Shown here in pieces: positions 16,046-25,173 of a stretch of 64,000 nucleotides of DNA. The translations under genes were made by a program, and so were the position numbers. The notes below the pieces were generated by a model. The model had not been told where the DNA came from. It was given only the letters and a program-made list of their open reading frames with translations, and made no database searches. The stretch is from Providencia rettgeri (GTDB taxonomy: Bacteria > Pseudomonadota > Gammaproteobacteria > Enterobacterales > Enterobacteriaceae): the NCBI RefSeq assembly GCF_041075285.1, contig NZ_CP163512.1, positions 3,720,001-3,784,000 on the forward strand, read 5' to 3'. The first letter of the stretch is position 1; each line of letters begins with the position of its first letter.

Positions 16046-17721
16046 TGAGTCCTAAAATAACAGAGCATGGTCAACCTGTTTTGCAAGTTGAAGATCTGCA
16101 TGTACGCTTTTTATCTCAACATGGGTCTTTTCAGGCTGTTGCTGGCGTATCCTTTACATTACACGCAGGTGAAATTATTGCATTGGTTGGTGAGTCGGGT
16201 TCAGGGAAATCTGTCACCGCACGCACGTTAGTCGGTCTGACTGGTGATAATGCAGAAATTTCTGCCAAGCGCTTAGCGCTGTGCCATACCGATCAACACG
16301 GGAGCAGTCGGGAAATTGATTTACGCCACCAAAGTCAATCTGATTGGCGCAAAATACGTGGGCGAGAAATTGGTTTTGTCTTACAAGATGCCCTGACATC
16401 TTTAGATCCTCTGCGCAAAATAGGCCAAGAGATAGCGGAGCCATTGTTGACTCACCGATTGGTTTCTCGCCGTGAAATCCCAGAAAAAGTGAATACCTTA
16501 CTGAAGCTGGTCGGGATACCCGATCCGATTAATCGTTCACAAATGTATCCTCATGAATTATCAGGAGGATTACGCCAAAGGGCGTTGATCGCATCTGCTC
16601 TAGCGGGGCAACCTCGTGTATTAATTGCAGATGAACCAACGACAGCGCTAGATGCCACTATCCAAAAGCAGATATTAGAAGAATTCAAATCATTAGCCCG
16701 TTTAGGAATTGGTATTTTATTAATTACTCACGATTTATCAGTCGTCGCTGATATTGCTGATCGAGTGATTGTGATGCAAAACGGGCGACCGAGAGAAAGT
16801 GGGGATATTTATCAGGTGCTTAAATCACCAAAAGATCCTTATACGGTAAAACTATTGGCCTCTGTGCCCACCCGACACTCACGAGGAACTTGGTTGACAG
16901 GGCGTGACCCATTAGCAAATTGGTCAGGTCCCAAAGCCATATCATCAGTGAGTACACTATCTGACACGGTGTTAGCGGTTGATCATGTTTCTCGCGCTTT
17001 TCGATTACCGGATGGGCAGAAATTGCAGGCGGTTGATAATATTTCCTTAACCCTTAAAAGAGGGGAAACGCTGGGAATTGTGGGAGAGTCAGGATCAGGT
17101 AAAACAACATTAGGCAAACTGATCTTAGCACTACAAGCCCCCGATGAGGGTTATATTAAGTTACTAAACCAACCGTGGAGCACGCTAAAAGAGCGTCAGC
17201 GCAGAGCCCTTCGCCCGCGTATTCAAACGATTGTGCAAGATCCATTAAGTTCTTTCGACCCACAACATACGGTCGAGCAAATACTGTTGCAGCCACTTGA
17301 TCTGCACTCGACACTCTCTGCGCCCCAGAAGCAACAGCGAATGAATGAGTTATTATCTTTAGTCTCTCTCGATAGTCAGTTATTGAAACGCAGACCCTCT
17401 TCCCTTTCTGGTGGGCAGCGGCAACGTATCTCGATTGCTCAAGCATTGGCCTGTGAACCCGATATTCTTGTTTGTGATGAACCTGTCTCCGCTCTGGATG
17501 TAACGACTCAAGCTCAAGTGTTGGATCTATTGTTTTCATTACAGCAAAAATTGGGGTTGGCAATGGTGTTTATCTCTCATGATTTGGGGGTGGTACAGCA
17601 TATTAGCCATCGCATTGTCATATTGAAGTCAGGGAAAATTGTGGAAATGGGCAATGTTGATCAGATTTTTACGCAACCACAGCACCCTTATACTCAATTG
17701 CTTTTATCGAGTACACCGTAA
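16045..17721 (+). CDS. Peptide ABC transporter, fused double ATPase (DppD-DppF / GsiA-like)
   Basis: 558 residues containing two full ABC ATPase domains. The first has Walker A GESGSGKS near residue 51, LSGGLRQR and ADEPTTALD; the second begins near residue 310 with GESGSGKTT, LSGGQRQRISIAQAL and CDEPVSALD. Single-chain double ATPases of this kind serve peptide and glutathione importers. The first signature reads LSGGLRQRA, a normal variant. It is the last gene of the operon. No clear intrinsic terminator follows; 17722-17900 holds the promoter of the LacI gene. Confidence 0.92.
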   Translation: MSPKITEHGQPVLQVEDLHVRFLSQHGSFQAVAGVSFTLHAGEIIALVGESGSGKSVTARTLVGLTGDNAEISAKRLALCHTDQHGSSREIDLRHQSQSDWRKIRGREIGFVLQDALTSLDPLRKIGQEIAEPLLTHRLVSRREIPEKVNTLLKLVGIPDPINRSQMYPHELSGGLRQRALIASALAGQPRVLIADEPTTALDATIQKQILEEFKSLARLGIGILLITHDLSVVADIADRVIVMQNGRPRESGDIYQVLKSPKDPYTVKLLASVPTRHSRGTWLTGRDPLANWSGPKAISSVSTLSDTVLAVDHVSRAFRLPDGQKLQAVDNISLTLKRGETLGIVGESGSGKTTLGKLILALQAPDEGYIKLLNQPWSTLKERQRRALRPRIQTIVQDPLSSFDPQHTVEQILLQPLDLHSTLSAPQKQQRMNELLSLVSLDSQLLKRRPSSLSGGQRQRISIAQALACEPDILVCDEPVSALDVTTQAQVLDLLFSLQQKLGLAMVFISHDLGVVQHISHRIVILKSGKIVEMGNVDQIFTQPQHPYTQLLLSSTP

Positions 17722-17845
17722 CAGCCCGATCTTCAAGGGGGAGGATGCCCGAGTCAGTGTATTATAAAAAGAGGGGCAGTTATCGTGGTTTATTCGTTTG
17801 CTTTTTTGTGCACTTAGCTTGACGGTAGTATGCCTAGTCTATATT

Positions 17846-17861
17846 GCTAACTCGAATTAGT
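17846..17861. promoter_or_regulatory. LacI-family operator, site 1 (own promoter)
   Basis: GCTAACTCGAATTAGT, a near match to the perfect palindrome at 22797-22812. It overlaps the -10 region (TATTGC at 17842-17847, 17 bp after TTGACG at 17819-17824), so bound repressor would block transcription of its own gene. Confidence 0.75.
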
Positions 17862-17900
17862 TTATACTTAAGCTTATTTATAAATGATTATAGCGAACTT

Positions 17901-18908
17901 ATGGCAAAAACTGTTGAGCAAATTGCGAACGATTTAAACCTTTCTGTTACGACGGTCCGGTTAGTTTTAAGTCAAAAGGCGGAGCAATACCGAATAAGCA
18001 AAGCCACCCAAGAACGTATCCAGTCTTATGTTGAAACCCATGGGCTGGTGGTTAACTATGCCGCTCGTAGTTTGAAACTGAATAAAACCGACACACTTGC
18101 CCTTGTGGTTCCCCGTTTATCTAACTTATTTTTCTCCACTTTAGCAGAAAAACTTGAAACCTGTTGCCAAAAAGCGGGATATCAGCTAATTATCGCTTGT
18201 TCTTATAGTGACCCTAAACATGAAAAAGAAGTTGTTCGTCGTTTGTTAGAGCGCAATGTTGACGGGTTATTTATCGTTCCTTCCTCTTTAGAAACCCAGC
18301 AATATCATCGAAAACTCGCCCGTAAGCGACCCATTATATTTTTAGATAGAGATTTCGGCGAAATGGATGTCTCTTTGGTGTTAAGTGATAACTACAGCGG
18401 CAGTAAGACGTTAGTTCAGTCGATTAGAAAGGCAGTCCATGTCGAACCATTATTTTTTATTGCGGGTGATACTCAGCAACCGTCAATCCAAAGTCGTTTA
18501 CAAGGTTATTTAAATGAAATGCCCGAGCGGCAAAGCTGGGTGTTAACTGCGCGCCACAATCGTAAGGAAGATGGTCAGCATTTAATGCATGAATTCTTAA
18601 AGAAAAACAAGCAACCCCCTTCCGCGTTCATTACGTCATCACTGCCTATTTTAGAAGGGACATTAAGTGCGCTTCGACAGGTTTATGGATTTATTCCGCA
18701 GGAGATCCCGATAGGTACTTTTGATGAAAGTGACATGCTTGGTTTTTTACCGAATGCTGTCTGGTCTATGGGGCAGAATGAAGATGCGTGGGCACAACAT
18801 GCTTTTCACCTAATGCAAAATAAGCTCCAAGGTGATAAGACTAATGTAAAAATAACGGTACCAATGACATTAATTTATCGGCCGCTGTCGGTTGCTAGAA
18901 ATATTTAA
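17901..18908 (+). CDS. LacI/GalR-family transcriptional regulator
   Basis: 335 residues from the ATG at 17901, whose product begins MAKTVEQIANDLNLSVTTVR, the canonical N-terminal helix-turn-helix; an upstream frame from 17844 adds residues foreign to the family. The hinge and periplasmic-binding-protein-like core follow (LALVVPRLSNLFFSTLAEKL, the GLFIVPSSLE region, an ITSSLPILEGTLSAL segment). It is convergent with the aldolase-SDR-FucI operon and is likely its repressor, since the same palindrome precedes this gene, that operon and the transporter gene. The inducer would be the sugar or sugar acid metabolised. Confidence 0.9.
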   Translation: MAKTVEQIANDLNLSVTTVRLVLSQKAEQYRISKATQERIQSYVETHGLVVNYAARSLKLNKTDTLALVVPRLSNLFFSTLAEKLETCCQKAGYQLIIACSYSDPKHEKEVVRRLLERNVDGLFIVPSSLETQQYHRKLARKRPIIFLDRDFGEMDVSLVLSDNYSGSKTLVQSIRKAVHVEPLFFIAGDTQQPSIQSRLQGYLNEMPERQSWVLTARHNRKEDGQHLMHEFLKKNKQPPSAFITSSLPILEGTLSALRQVYGFIPQEIPIGTFDESDMLGFLPNAVWSMGQNEDAWAQHAFHLMQNKLQGDKTNVKITVPMTLIYRPLSVARNI

Positions 18909-18916
18909 CGGAGATT

Positions 18917-18943
18917 GAGCCCCAAGATAGGGGCTCTTTTTTT
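18917..18943. terminator. Bidirectional intrinsic terminator
   Basis: GAGCCCC (18917-18923) pairs with GGGGCTC (18930-18936), followed by seven T. It separates the convergent LacI gene and aldolase gene; the A-rich part on the other strand is weaker. Confidence 0.85.
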
Positions 18944-19872
18944 CACTCAATTAAGGTGCGAGCAGAGCGAATGTATTCTTGTAAACGAGAATGCAAATTA
19001 TTGAGAGCTTGTTTTTGCACTGAATTCAAAGGGATAAAGGGTTCTCTTGCAGGACCTAAATAGGCAACATCTAGCCCTGCTAAGTATTTTGTTGATTGAA
19101 AAATACCATTATTGACCATGGTTTCAACGACATCATTGATTTGCTGCTGTAGTTTTTGTGCGGTGACAAAATCGCCTTTTGCAAAACAGTGGCGAACCGC
19201 GAGAAAAAGTTCAGGTTGGATATTTACGGTTGTTCCGACAGTTGCAGTTGTTCCCGCCGCCAAACTGGCAAGAAAAATTTCATCAAAGCCATTAAAGAAA
19301 ACTTTTTCAGGGTGTTTATCCACCATTCGTTCTAAGGCGTAAAGGTTGTGGGAAGTGTGTTTTACACCTAATGTTTGCTCGTTGCTAAATAATGTCTTTG
19401 CCGTTTCGAGGTCCAGTTCGACACCTGTAAATTGTGGAATATTATACAAAATAACAGGCAGTGATGTTTCATCTAAAATACGTTGGTAATAACGAATAAT
19501 CGCTTCATTACTGTATTTATAATAGTAAGGAGGAACCAAAGAAACGGCACTCGCACCCACACTTTCTGCGTGTTTTGCTAATTCGACGGCATCTTGGGTT
19601 CTAGGGGCCCCAATATGGCTAATAACAGGCACTTTCCCTTCACTGCTTGTAATAATCGTCTCAAGAACTTGTTTTCGTTCGTCTAAATGTAACAGAGGGC
19701 CTTCACCCGATGAGCCGCAGCAATAAAACCCTTCAACCCCCCGTGCTAGTTGGTGTTTCACAAGGGTATCTAATGCCGTGGTATTGATATCTTCATTGTC
19801 ATGCATTGGGGTAACAATGGCAGACATAATACCTCGAAATTTAGCCCATTTATCTTGCTGTTGATTTACCAT
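18943..19872 (-). CDS. DapA/NanA-family aldolase (N-acetylneuraminate lyase-like)
   Basis: 309 residues from the ATG at 19872, which has GGAGG nine bases upstream inside the end of the SDR gene. The Schiff-base lysine is K171 in GVKHTS and the catalytic tyrosine is Y143 in YNIPQ; the 28-residue spacing is the same as in E. coli NanA (Y137, K165). The carboxylate-binding motif reads GSSGEGP. Later segments (KVFFNGFDEIFLASLAAG, AQKLQQQINDVVETMVNNG) also follow NanA. The reaction is presumably a pyruvate-releasing cleavage of a 2-keto-3-deoxy sugar acid or sialic-acid-like compound. Confidence 0.88.
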   Translation of the reverse strand: MVNQQQDKWAKFRGIMSAIVTPMHDNEDINTTALDTLVKHQLARGVEGFYCCGSSGEGPLLHLDERKQVLETIITSSEGKVPVISHIGAPRTQDAVELAKHAESVGASAVSLVPPYYYKYSNEAIIRYYQRILDETSLPVILYNIPQFTGVELDLETAKTLFSNEQTLGVKHTSHNLYALERMVDKHPEKVFFNGFDEIFLASLAAGTTATVGTTVNIQPELFLAVRHCFAKGDFVTAQKLQQQINDVVETMVNNGIFQSTKYLAGLDVAYLGPAREPFIPLNSVQKQALNNLHSRLQEYIRSARTLIE

Positions 19873-20693
19873 GCTGTCCAACCTCCATCAATGACAAGGT
19901 TAGCACCTGTCATATAACAAGATGCGTTAGAAAGCATAAAGACAATAGCGCCATTAAACTCATCGGGTTTCGCCATGCGACCAATTGGAATGCGGTCAGT
20001 GTAATTTTTTTGGAAGCGCGGGTCTTGATCCTGCCGGGCAACACCTGAAAGCGTTAATGTATTCACACGAATACCTTCTTTCCCCCAATAGGTAGCGCAA
20101 TAGCGGGTAAAATTATAGATACCCGATTTGGCGGCTGCATAGGCAACAGGTTTAATAAAAGGAATGCCAGTATCTTCCTTTTTATAGCTATAGATATCTT
20201 GAACAGGTGATACAACACCATAAATTGAACCAATATTGACGATAGAACCGGTTTTTTGTGCCTTTCTCATTCGCTTTCCAACTTGCTGGGTCATTAAAAA
20301 GGTACCAACAAGGTTGACATCAACGACTTCACGGAAAATTTCTTCTGGAAAATCCTCAAATGGTCCTGATACCTCTGGTGGTGCGCTTGGTTGAGTATCG
20401 ATACCCGCGTTATTCACCAAACCATCGGGCGTTCCCCATGTCGATTCAATACGGTCTAATACTTTGTTAATACTTGATTTATCAGTAATATTAACTTCAT
20501 AGCATGCTATGCGAGGAGAGTCTTTTAATGAACCTAATACTTGAGTCAAACGCGCTTGCGTAATGTGGGTTGCTAAGACTGCAACATTTGCGCCACGTTC
20601 ATGCAGGGTTTTGACGTACTGTGCGCCAAGCTGCCCTAATCCACCAGTGACAATAATAATTTTATCTTGTAATGAGAAAAGTGGGTCAGTCAT
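19866..20693 (-). CDS. Short-chain dehydrogenase/reductase
   Basis: 275 residues, classical SDR: the NAD(P)-binding TGGLGQLG near residue 16, VNNAGI near residue 90, and the YAAAK catalytic Tyr/Lys motif near residue 185, with an upstream Ser in VNIGSIYG. The extra loop VVSPVQDIYSYKKEDTG is longer than in many members and may shape the substrate pocket. AAGGAA precedes the ATG. It overlaps the aldolase by 7 bp and sits 22 bp after the FucI-like gene, so it probably oxidises or reduces an intermediate of the same sugar route. Confidence 0.9.
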   Translation of the reverse strand: MTDPLFSLQDKIIIVTGGLGQLGAQYVKTLHERGANVAVLATHITQARLTQVLGSLKDSPRIACYEVNITDKSSINKVLDRIESTWGTPDGLVNNAGIDTQPSAPPEVSGPFEDFPEEIFREVVDVNLVGTFLMTQQVGKRMRKAQKTGSIVNIGSIYGVVSPVQDIYSYKKEDTGIPFIKPVAYAAAKSGIYNFTRYCATYWGKEGIRVNTLTLSGVARQDQDPRFQKNYTDRIPIGRMAKPDEFNGAIVFMLSNASCYMTGANLVIDGGWTAW

Positions 20694-20715
20694 AATGTGT
20701 TCCTTATTTTTTTAT

Positions 20716-22371
20716 TTATTGATGGATAAAATATTGACGGGCGTCCCCTGCAATCAACACTTGGATATTTTGCGTCATTGCTTGTGCTGCAAAGGCTTGG
20801 ACTACGTTACCTAAAATATCCTCATCGACATAGGCTATCGACAAATGGTTACTTTGATGTCCAGCCATTAATGAATCACGAGAGACCCCATCAAGTACAG
20901 CATTTAATAATGGCCACTCATAATTCGTTGCTCGGCGACGACGTTCAAATTCGGCATCTGGAAGTTCAACGGCGGTACCTGTTCCAATATGCATTATCAC
21001 TTGGAGCCCTTCATAATGGGCACGAGCCCAGATAAATCGACCTTTTTTCCCTTGCCCTGCGATTGTTGACCCCCCAAATGGGAAAAACATTGGAGGCTGG
21101 CGATAACCTGTTGCCCCGGCAATACCTCCTTTTAAATGTGCAAATGGAACTGCGCCTGAAATTTCAAAATCCCAGTAGAAAGTGCCTTCATACTCACTTC
21201 CCCAACGAATGTCATGCAACGTTGTTTCACTGGCAATATTTAATGATTGTAATAGCTTAGCCATGATCACTTGCGGGATAGCGCTGCCCATATCAACCTC
21301 ATTAATACAGGTGATCGGTAGGTTTGGTGCAATAATGTCACCATTTTCATCGGGTATAGGGAAACGTGCCGAGTTACCGATAGCCCCTTCGGCAAAGTCT
21401 GAAGCGGCACAACTGTCTTTCAAGCCTTGCTGGTATTGCACTCCAACCGCACTTAAACCAAATCTTTTTGTAAACCGAGCCATCGCTATCATCATGGCGC
21501 ACTGTTCTAACACTTGCTCACGGGTTAATTCGTTGTGGTGGTTTGTACCAAATTTAAAGGTCATTCCTTGGGATTGATACCATGCCAAGCAGGCTTCTCG
21601 TAAGGATTGTGGTACTTTTTGCATTTCAATTAGCAATGCAGACTGAGATAAGGACTCGATCGGCATTCCTATATCAATCATTGATTTTTGTGGGAAAACC
21701 CCATTAATCATTCCCATGCAAAAACTATCAAATAACCCAATAATGGCTTTATCCCGTAACATAGCTTGGCCCATCTCACGACCAATTTTACCTTCAGGGG
21801 TTCCCATAACGGCATCGGTCGCTTTTAATGGGTATAAATAATCTAATTTATGATTGAGAAAACCATCCTCAAGCCATGTCTGTAGACCTTTCATAAAGAA
21901 TTCGTCAGTGAAGGTTTCCGACCATAATCGTGAGTAGTGGCAGCCCAAACTTGTCAAGCACCCAGCCATACACAACATACCCACTAGCCCAGGCCATGTG
22001 CCATCGAAGTTGGCTAATAGTAAGATCGGACCACGGTGATGAACTAATGAAGGGGCAATATGGTGTGAATATTGCCATGCAGTTAATAAAACAATGACGG
22101 GGGCGTCAGGCGCTATTTGCGCAAAAACATCACTTCCTTCCCGCTGACTACTGATGAACCCATGCCCTCTTTCATTATCTACCGGGTGTGCTCGTTTGAT
22201 TTGGTAGCCAAGGTTGTTTAATGCATCCGCTAAACGTTGCTCATAAAGTGCTTGAGTTGGCCAACAGGTCACGTTTGCTGGTTCACGTAAGTCAGCATTT
22301 GTCACCAATAATACTTCATTGGATTGAGTTGTTATTAATTTCGGATGAGGGGGAGGGGTAAAAGTCAACAT
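20716..22371 (-). CDS. L-fucose/L-arabinose isomerase-fold protein
   Basis: 551 residues resembling the FucI/AraA-like family of sugar isomerases. The N-terminal Rossmann-like part includes VIVLLTAWQYSHHIAPSLVH and GPILLLANFDGTWPGLVGML; the central part has SFCMGMINGVFPQKSMID, near the metal-site region of these enzymes; the C-terminal part has TFYWDFEISGAVPFAH. It is first in its operon, with AGGAGAG before the ATG and a LacI-type operator 42 bp upstream. It probably isomerises an aldose entering the pathway, but divergent family members exist and the substrate is not deducible. Confidence 0.72.
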   Translation of the reverse strand: MLTFTPPPHPKLITTQSNEVLLVTNADLREPANVTCWPTQALYEQRLADALNNLGYQIKRAHPVDNERGHGFISSQREGSDVFAQIAPDAPVIVLLTAWQYSHHIAPSLVHHRGPILLLANFDGTWPGLVGMLCMAGCLTSLGCHYSRLWSETFTDEFFMKGLQTWLEDGFLNHKLDYLYPLKATDAVMGTPEGKIGREMGQAMLRDKAIIGLFDSFCMGMINGVFPQKSMIDIGMPIESLSQSALLIEMQKVPQSLREACLAWYQSQGMTFKFGTNHHNELTREQVLEQCAMMIAMARFTKRFGLSAVGVQYQQGLKDSCAASDFAEGAIGNSARFPIPDENGDIIAPNLPITCINEVDMGSAIPQVIMAKLLQSLNIASETTLHDIRWGSEYEGTFYWDFEISGAVPFAHLKGGIAGATGYRQPPMFFPFGGSTIAGQGKKGRFIWARAHYEGLQVIMHIGTGTAVELPDAEFERRRRATNYEWPLLNAVLDGVSRDSLMAGHQSNHLSIAYVDEDILGNVVQAFAAQAMTQNIQVLIAGDARQYFIHQ

Positions 22372-22412
22372 AGGAAGCTCTCCTGATGAATGATGCTGAG
22401 TATGCTAAGTGT

Positions 22413-22428
22413 GCTAATTCGAGTTAGC
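22413..22428. promoter_or_regulatory. LacI-family operator, site 2
   Basis: GCTAATTCGAGTTAGC, one base off the perfect palindrome of site 3, 42 bp upstream of the FucI-like gene start. The 22372-22884 gap holds this site, site 3 and AT-rich divergent promoter DNA, and no gene. Confidence 0.8.
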
Positions 22429-22796
22429 AAGGTATTATTATTGGTTGTATAACTCAATTTGTTTAAACTAAATATGTGACAAATATCATGATTGTTTTCT
22501 TAACGCATTGAAATTAATTGATTTTATTATCTGGTTTTATACGTCTGTTATCATTATTCTCCTTAGGTTGATATGTTAATATATTGTTTTTATTTGTTTT
22601 TGTTTTGTTAATCACGGGTGTTGGGCTGAACTCAGTTATCTTTAGTTATTTTGTATGAAATCTGTTAAAAGATAATGTCATATTAATAAATAAAATATAT
22701 TACGCTTTTAAATCAGTTGGATATAAGAGTTTAAAAGATCGTCATCACAAAATTATAAATAATAACTTTGAGCAACCATATCCTTTGCTATTATCG

Positions 22797-22812
22797 GCTA
22801 ACTCGAGTTAGC
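22797..22812. promoter_or_regulatory. LacI-family operator, site 3
   Basis: GCTAACTCGAGTTAGC, a perfect 16-bp palindrome with the central CG usual for LacI/GalR proteins. It lies 72 bp upstream of the transporter start and, with site 2 about 380 bp away, could support DNA looping across the divergent region. Confidence 0.85.
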
Positions 22813-22884
22813 AAATTAATAAAGGTATTTACATAACATAGCTAATGCAAGCATACCGATAATCACTGTGTAGAGGATTGGAAA

Positions 22885-24249
22885 ATGACACTACTAACAC
22901 CCGCAACAAGTACAGCTCAGGTACATGAAGAAAGTGAACAAGAAAAAAAGCAGCAACGTAAGCTTGTTACTGTTCTTGGTTCAGGATTAGCAGGAACAAC
23001 TATTGAGTTTTATGATTTTTTTATTTATGGCACAGCAGCAGCATTAGTTTTTCCAACATTATTTTTCCCAAATTTATCGCCGTTAATGGCATTGATCGTT
23101 TCATTTTTAACGTTGTCGATTACCTTTGTCAGCCGCCCAATAGGTGCCATCGTTTTTGGTCACTACGGGGACAAAATTGGTCGTAAAAAATCGTTGGTGA
23201 TTTCATTGATGATCATGGGAATTTCTACCTTTTGTATTGGGTTAATCCCGTCTTATGAATCGATAGGAAATGCGGCCCCGTTGCTTTTGATCTTTTTACG
23301 CCTCTGCCAAGGGTTTGCTATCGGAGGGGAGTGGGGCGGTGCGACAACACTCATTACGGAATATGCACCACGTCATCGCCGTGGATTTTTTGGCACGTTT
23401 GTCCAATTAGGTAATGTATTAGGGTTATTTATTGCAACAGGTGTTTTTGCTTTAGTCGTCATGTTGCCTGAGGATGCTTTAATGTCCTGAGGTTGGAGAA
23501 TGCCTTTCTTAGTCAGTATTTTGTTATTATTTATTGGGTTATATATCCGTGCAAATATTGAAGAAACACCGGTTTTTAAAGAAAACCAACGCCAACAACA
23601 GACCACTCAAACGAAAGAACAAAAATACCCAGTATTAACCGTGTTAAAGCATTATCGTAAATCGGTATTTTTAGCAATGGGCATGCGCATGGGGGAAATT
23701 GTATTAGGGTGGTTAACCGTGGCATTTTTCATGTCGTATGTTACTCGTGAGTTAGATTTTACGCGTGAAACAGCGTTAAACGGTTTACTTCTAGCGAGTT
23801 TCTGCGGCATTTTTACCTTCCCGTTCTTTGGCTGGTTATCGGATAAAATCGGTCGTCGTCCTGTTTATTTAGCGGGGGCCACAATCACCTTTATCTTTGC
23901 TTTTCCTTTATTTTGGATGATTGATAGCGGTTCCGTTAAAATGTTTATGTTTGCCACGTCTTTTTGTTACTCCGTTGGGTTAGGAATGATGTTTAGTGTA
24001 CAACCGGCATTTTTCGCGGAGTTATTTGATACAAAAGTCAGGTATACCGGCGTGTCTTTAGGCTTCCAACTTGCAAATATTGTAGGAGGGCTCACGCCAA
24101 TGATTGGTACGCTTTTACTGGTGTGGTCTGGTGGTAATTCATGGCCTATCTCAGCATTTTTAGCTTGCATGGCTTTAATCACAATTGCTTGTGTCTGTGT
24201 GACAAAAGAAACATATAGTGATGATTTAACAGAAGAAATTAAAAATTAA
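22885..24249 (+). pseudogene. MHS-type MFS transporter interrupted by an in-frame TGA
   Basis: The frame from 22885 to 24249 encodes one metabolite:H+ symporter (KgtP/ShiA/ProP type) of about 454 residues, with a single TGA at 23488-23490. Before it: GTTIEFYDFFIYGTAAALVF in register as TTIEFYDFFIYGTAAALVF, then FGHYGDKIGRKKSLV and GFAIGGEWGGATTL. After it, in the same frame: GWRMPFLVSI, FPFFGWLSDKIGRRP and a normal C-terminus. Family members read S-W-G-W-R at this point, so TGG to TGA is the obvious change. The upstream product would have 201 residues; an ATG at 23500 could start the rest. The gene is the divergent partner of the FucI-like operon. Confidence 0.85.
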
Positions 24250-24280
24250 TGTTAGTAATAAATTAAGTGTGTCATAAACA

Positions 24281-24320
24281 TAAACCCTAATGATGTGGTA
24301 AATAGAGTCATTAGGGTTTA
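24281..24320 (+). terminator. Hairpin after the transporter gene
   Basis: TAAACCCTAATGA (24281-24293) and TCATTAGGGTTTA (24308-24320) form a 13-bp perfect stem 32 bp past the transporter stop. A T-rich but broken tract follows, so it is a probable terminator. Confidence 0.6.
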
Positions 24321-24477
24321 TTGATTTAATCTATTTTAAAACTCAACATCGAAATCACAAAGTGCCCTTCCTTCAATAGACATATACACGCTCACTCACC
24401 GATGCGGTACATGCTCAACAATTACAGGTATAATCCCTAATTATCTCACTGACAAATTCATTGATGTGGAAATAAAA

Positions 24478-25017
24478 ATGGCAAAACTCACCTTACAAGA
24501 ACAGATGCTACAGGCAGGACTGGTCACCAGTAAAAAAATGGCTAAAGTCCAAAGAACCGCGAAAAAATCACGAGTACAAGCGCGAGAAGCGAGAGAAGCG
24601 GTAGAAGAAAATAAAAAAGCGCAGCTTGAGCGTGATAAGCAGTTGAGTGAGCAACAAAAACAAGCGGTTTTGGCGAAAGAATACAAAGCGCAAGTGAAGC
24701 AACTGATCGAAATGAACAAAATTGAGATAGCAAAAGGCGATATTGCTTTTAACTTCACGGACAACAATGTGATTAAACAAGTGATGGTGGATAAACTCAC
24801 ACAAAAGCAGCTCATTAGTGGGCGTTTAGCTATTGCACGTTTACCCATTGATAATATTGAGGTAAATGAATATGCAATAATTCCTGCGGTTGTGGCAGAT
24901 AAAATTACCCAAAGAGATGCGAACAGCATTGTATTAAATAATGCGTTGAGTGAGGAAGCGCAGGACGAAGATGATCCATATGCTGAGTTTAAGGTTCCTG
25001 ATGATTTGATGTGGTAA
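24478..25017 (+). CDS. yaiL: YaiL, DUF2058 nucleoprotein/polynucleotide-associated protein
   Basis: 179 residues from the ATG at 24478; an upstream ATG at 24466 adds only MEIK and lacks a good binding site. The sequence is nearly colinear with E. coli YaiL: KLTLQEQMLQAGLVTSKKM, a highly charged coiled-coil-like stretch (EENKKAQLERDKQLSEQQKQ), KGDIAFNFTDNNVIKQ and a C-terminal DDPYAEFKVPDDLMW. It is a soluble basic/coiled-coil protein of unclear function that co-purifies with nucleic acid enzymes. It is a single-gene unit. Confidence 0.93.
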   Translation: MAKLTLQEQMLQAGLVTSKKMAKVQRTAKKSRVQAREAREAVEENKKAQLERDKQLSEQQKQAVLAKEYKAQVKQLIEMNKIEIAKGDIAFNFTDNNVIKQVMVDKLTQKQLISGRLAIARLPIDNIEVNEYAIIPAVVADKITQRDANSIVLNNALSEEAQDEDDPYAEFKVPDDLMW

Positions 25018-25031
25018 ATACTCGTCATATT

Positions 25032-25136
25032 TCAAACCGCAGCGTTGTTGTCTACGTTCAGTCACCTTAGTCACATACTTATGTATGCTCCTAAGAATGC
25101 CTTCACTTGACGCCTAGCTGCAATTTGAACTATTTA
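25032..25136. repeat. 105-bp intergenic repeat, copy 1
   Basis: Runs from TCAAACCGCAGCGTTG to GAACTATTTA and recurs at 25174-25278 in the same orientation. It contains the internal palindrome ACATACTTATGTATG near its centre. It is noncoding and looks like a dispersed enterobacterial intergenic element. Confidence 0.8.
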
Positions 25137-25173
25137 GAGTATTTTTAAGCAGTTAACTTATTAATAAACAGTC

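Noticed and set aside
23488..23490. TGA in the transporter as a selenocysteine codon, given that selC is in the same window.
   Set aside because: The position is a Trp in family members, no selenoprotein of this family is known, and no SECIS-like hairpin is evident just after the codon.
24441..25028. A 195-residue open frame on the minus strand opposite yaiL.
   Set aside because: It is a shadow of the conserved yaiL reading frame, with Ser/Cys-rich composition and no start signal.
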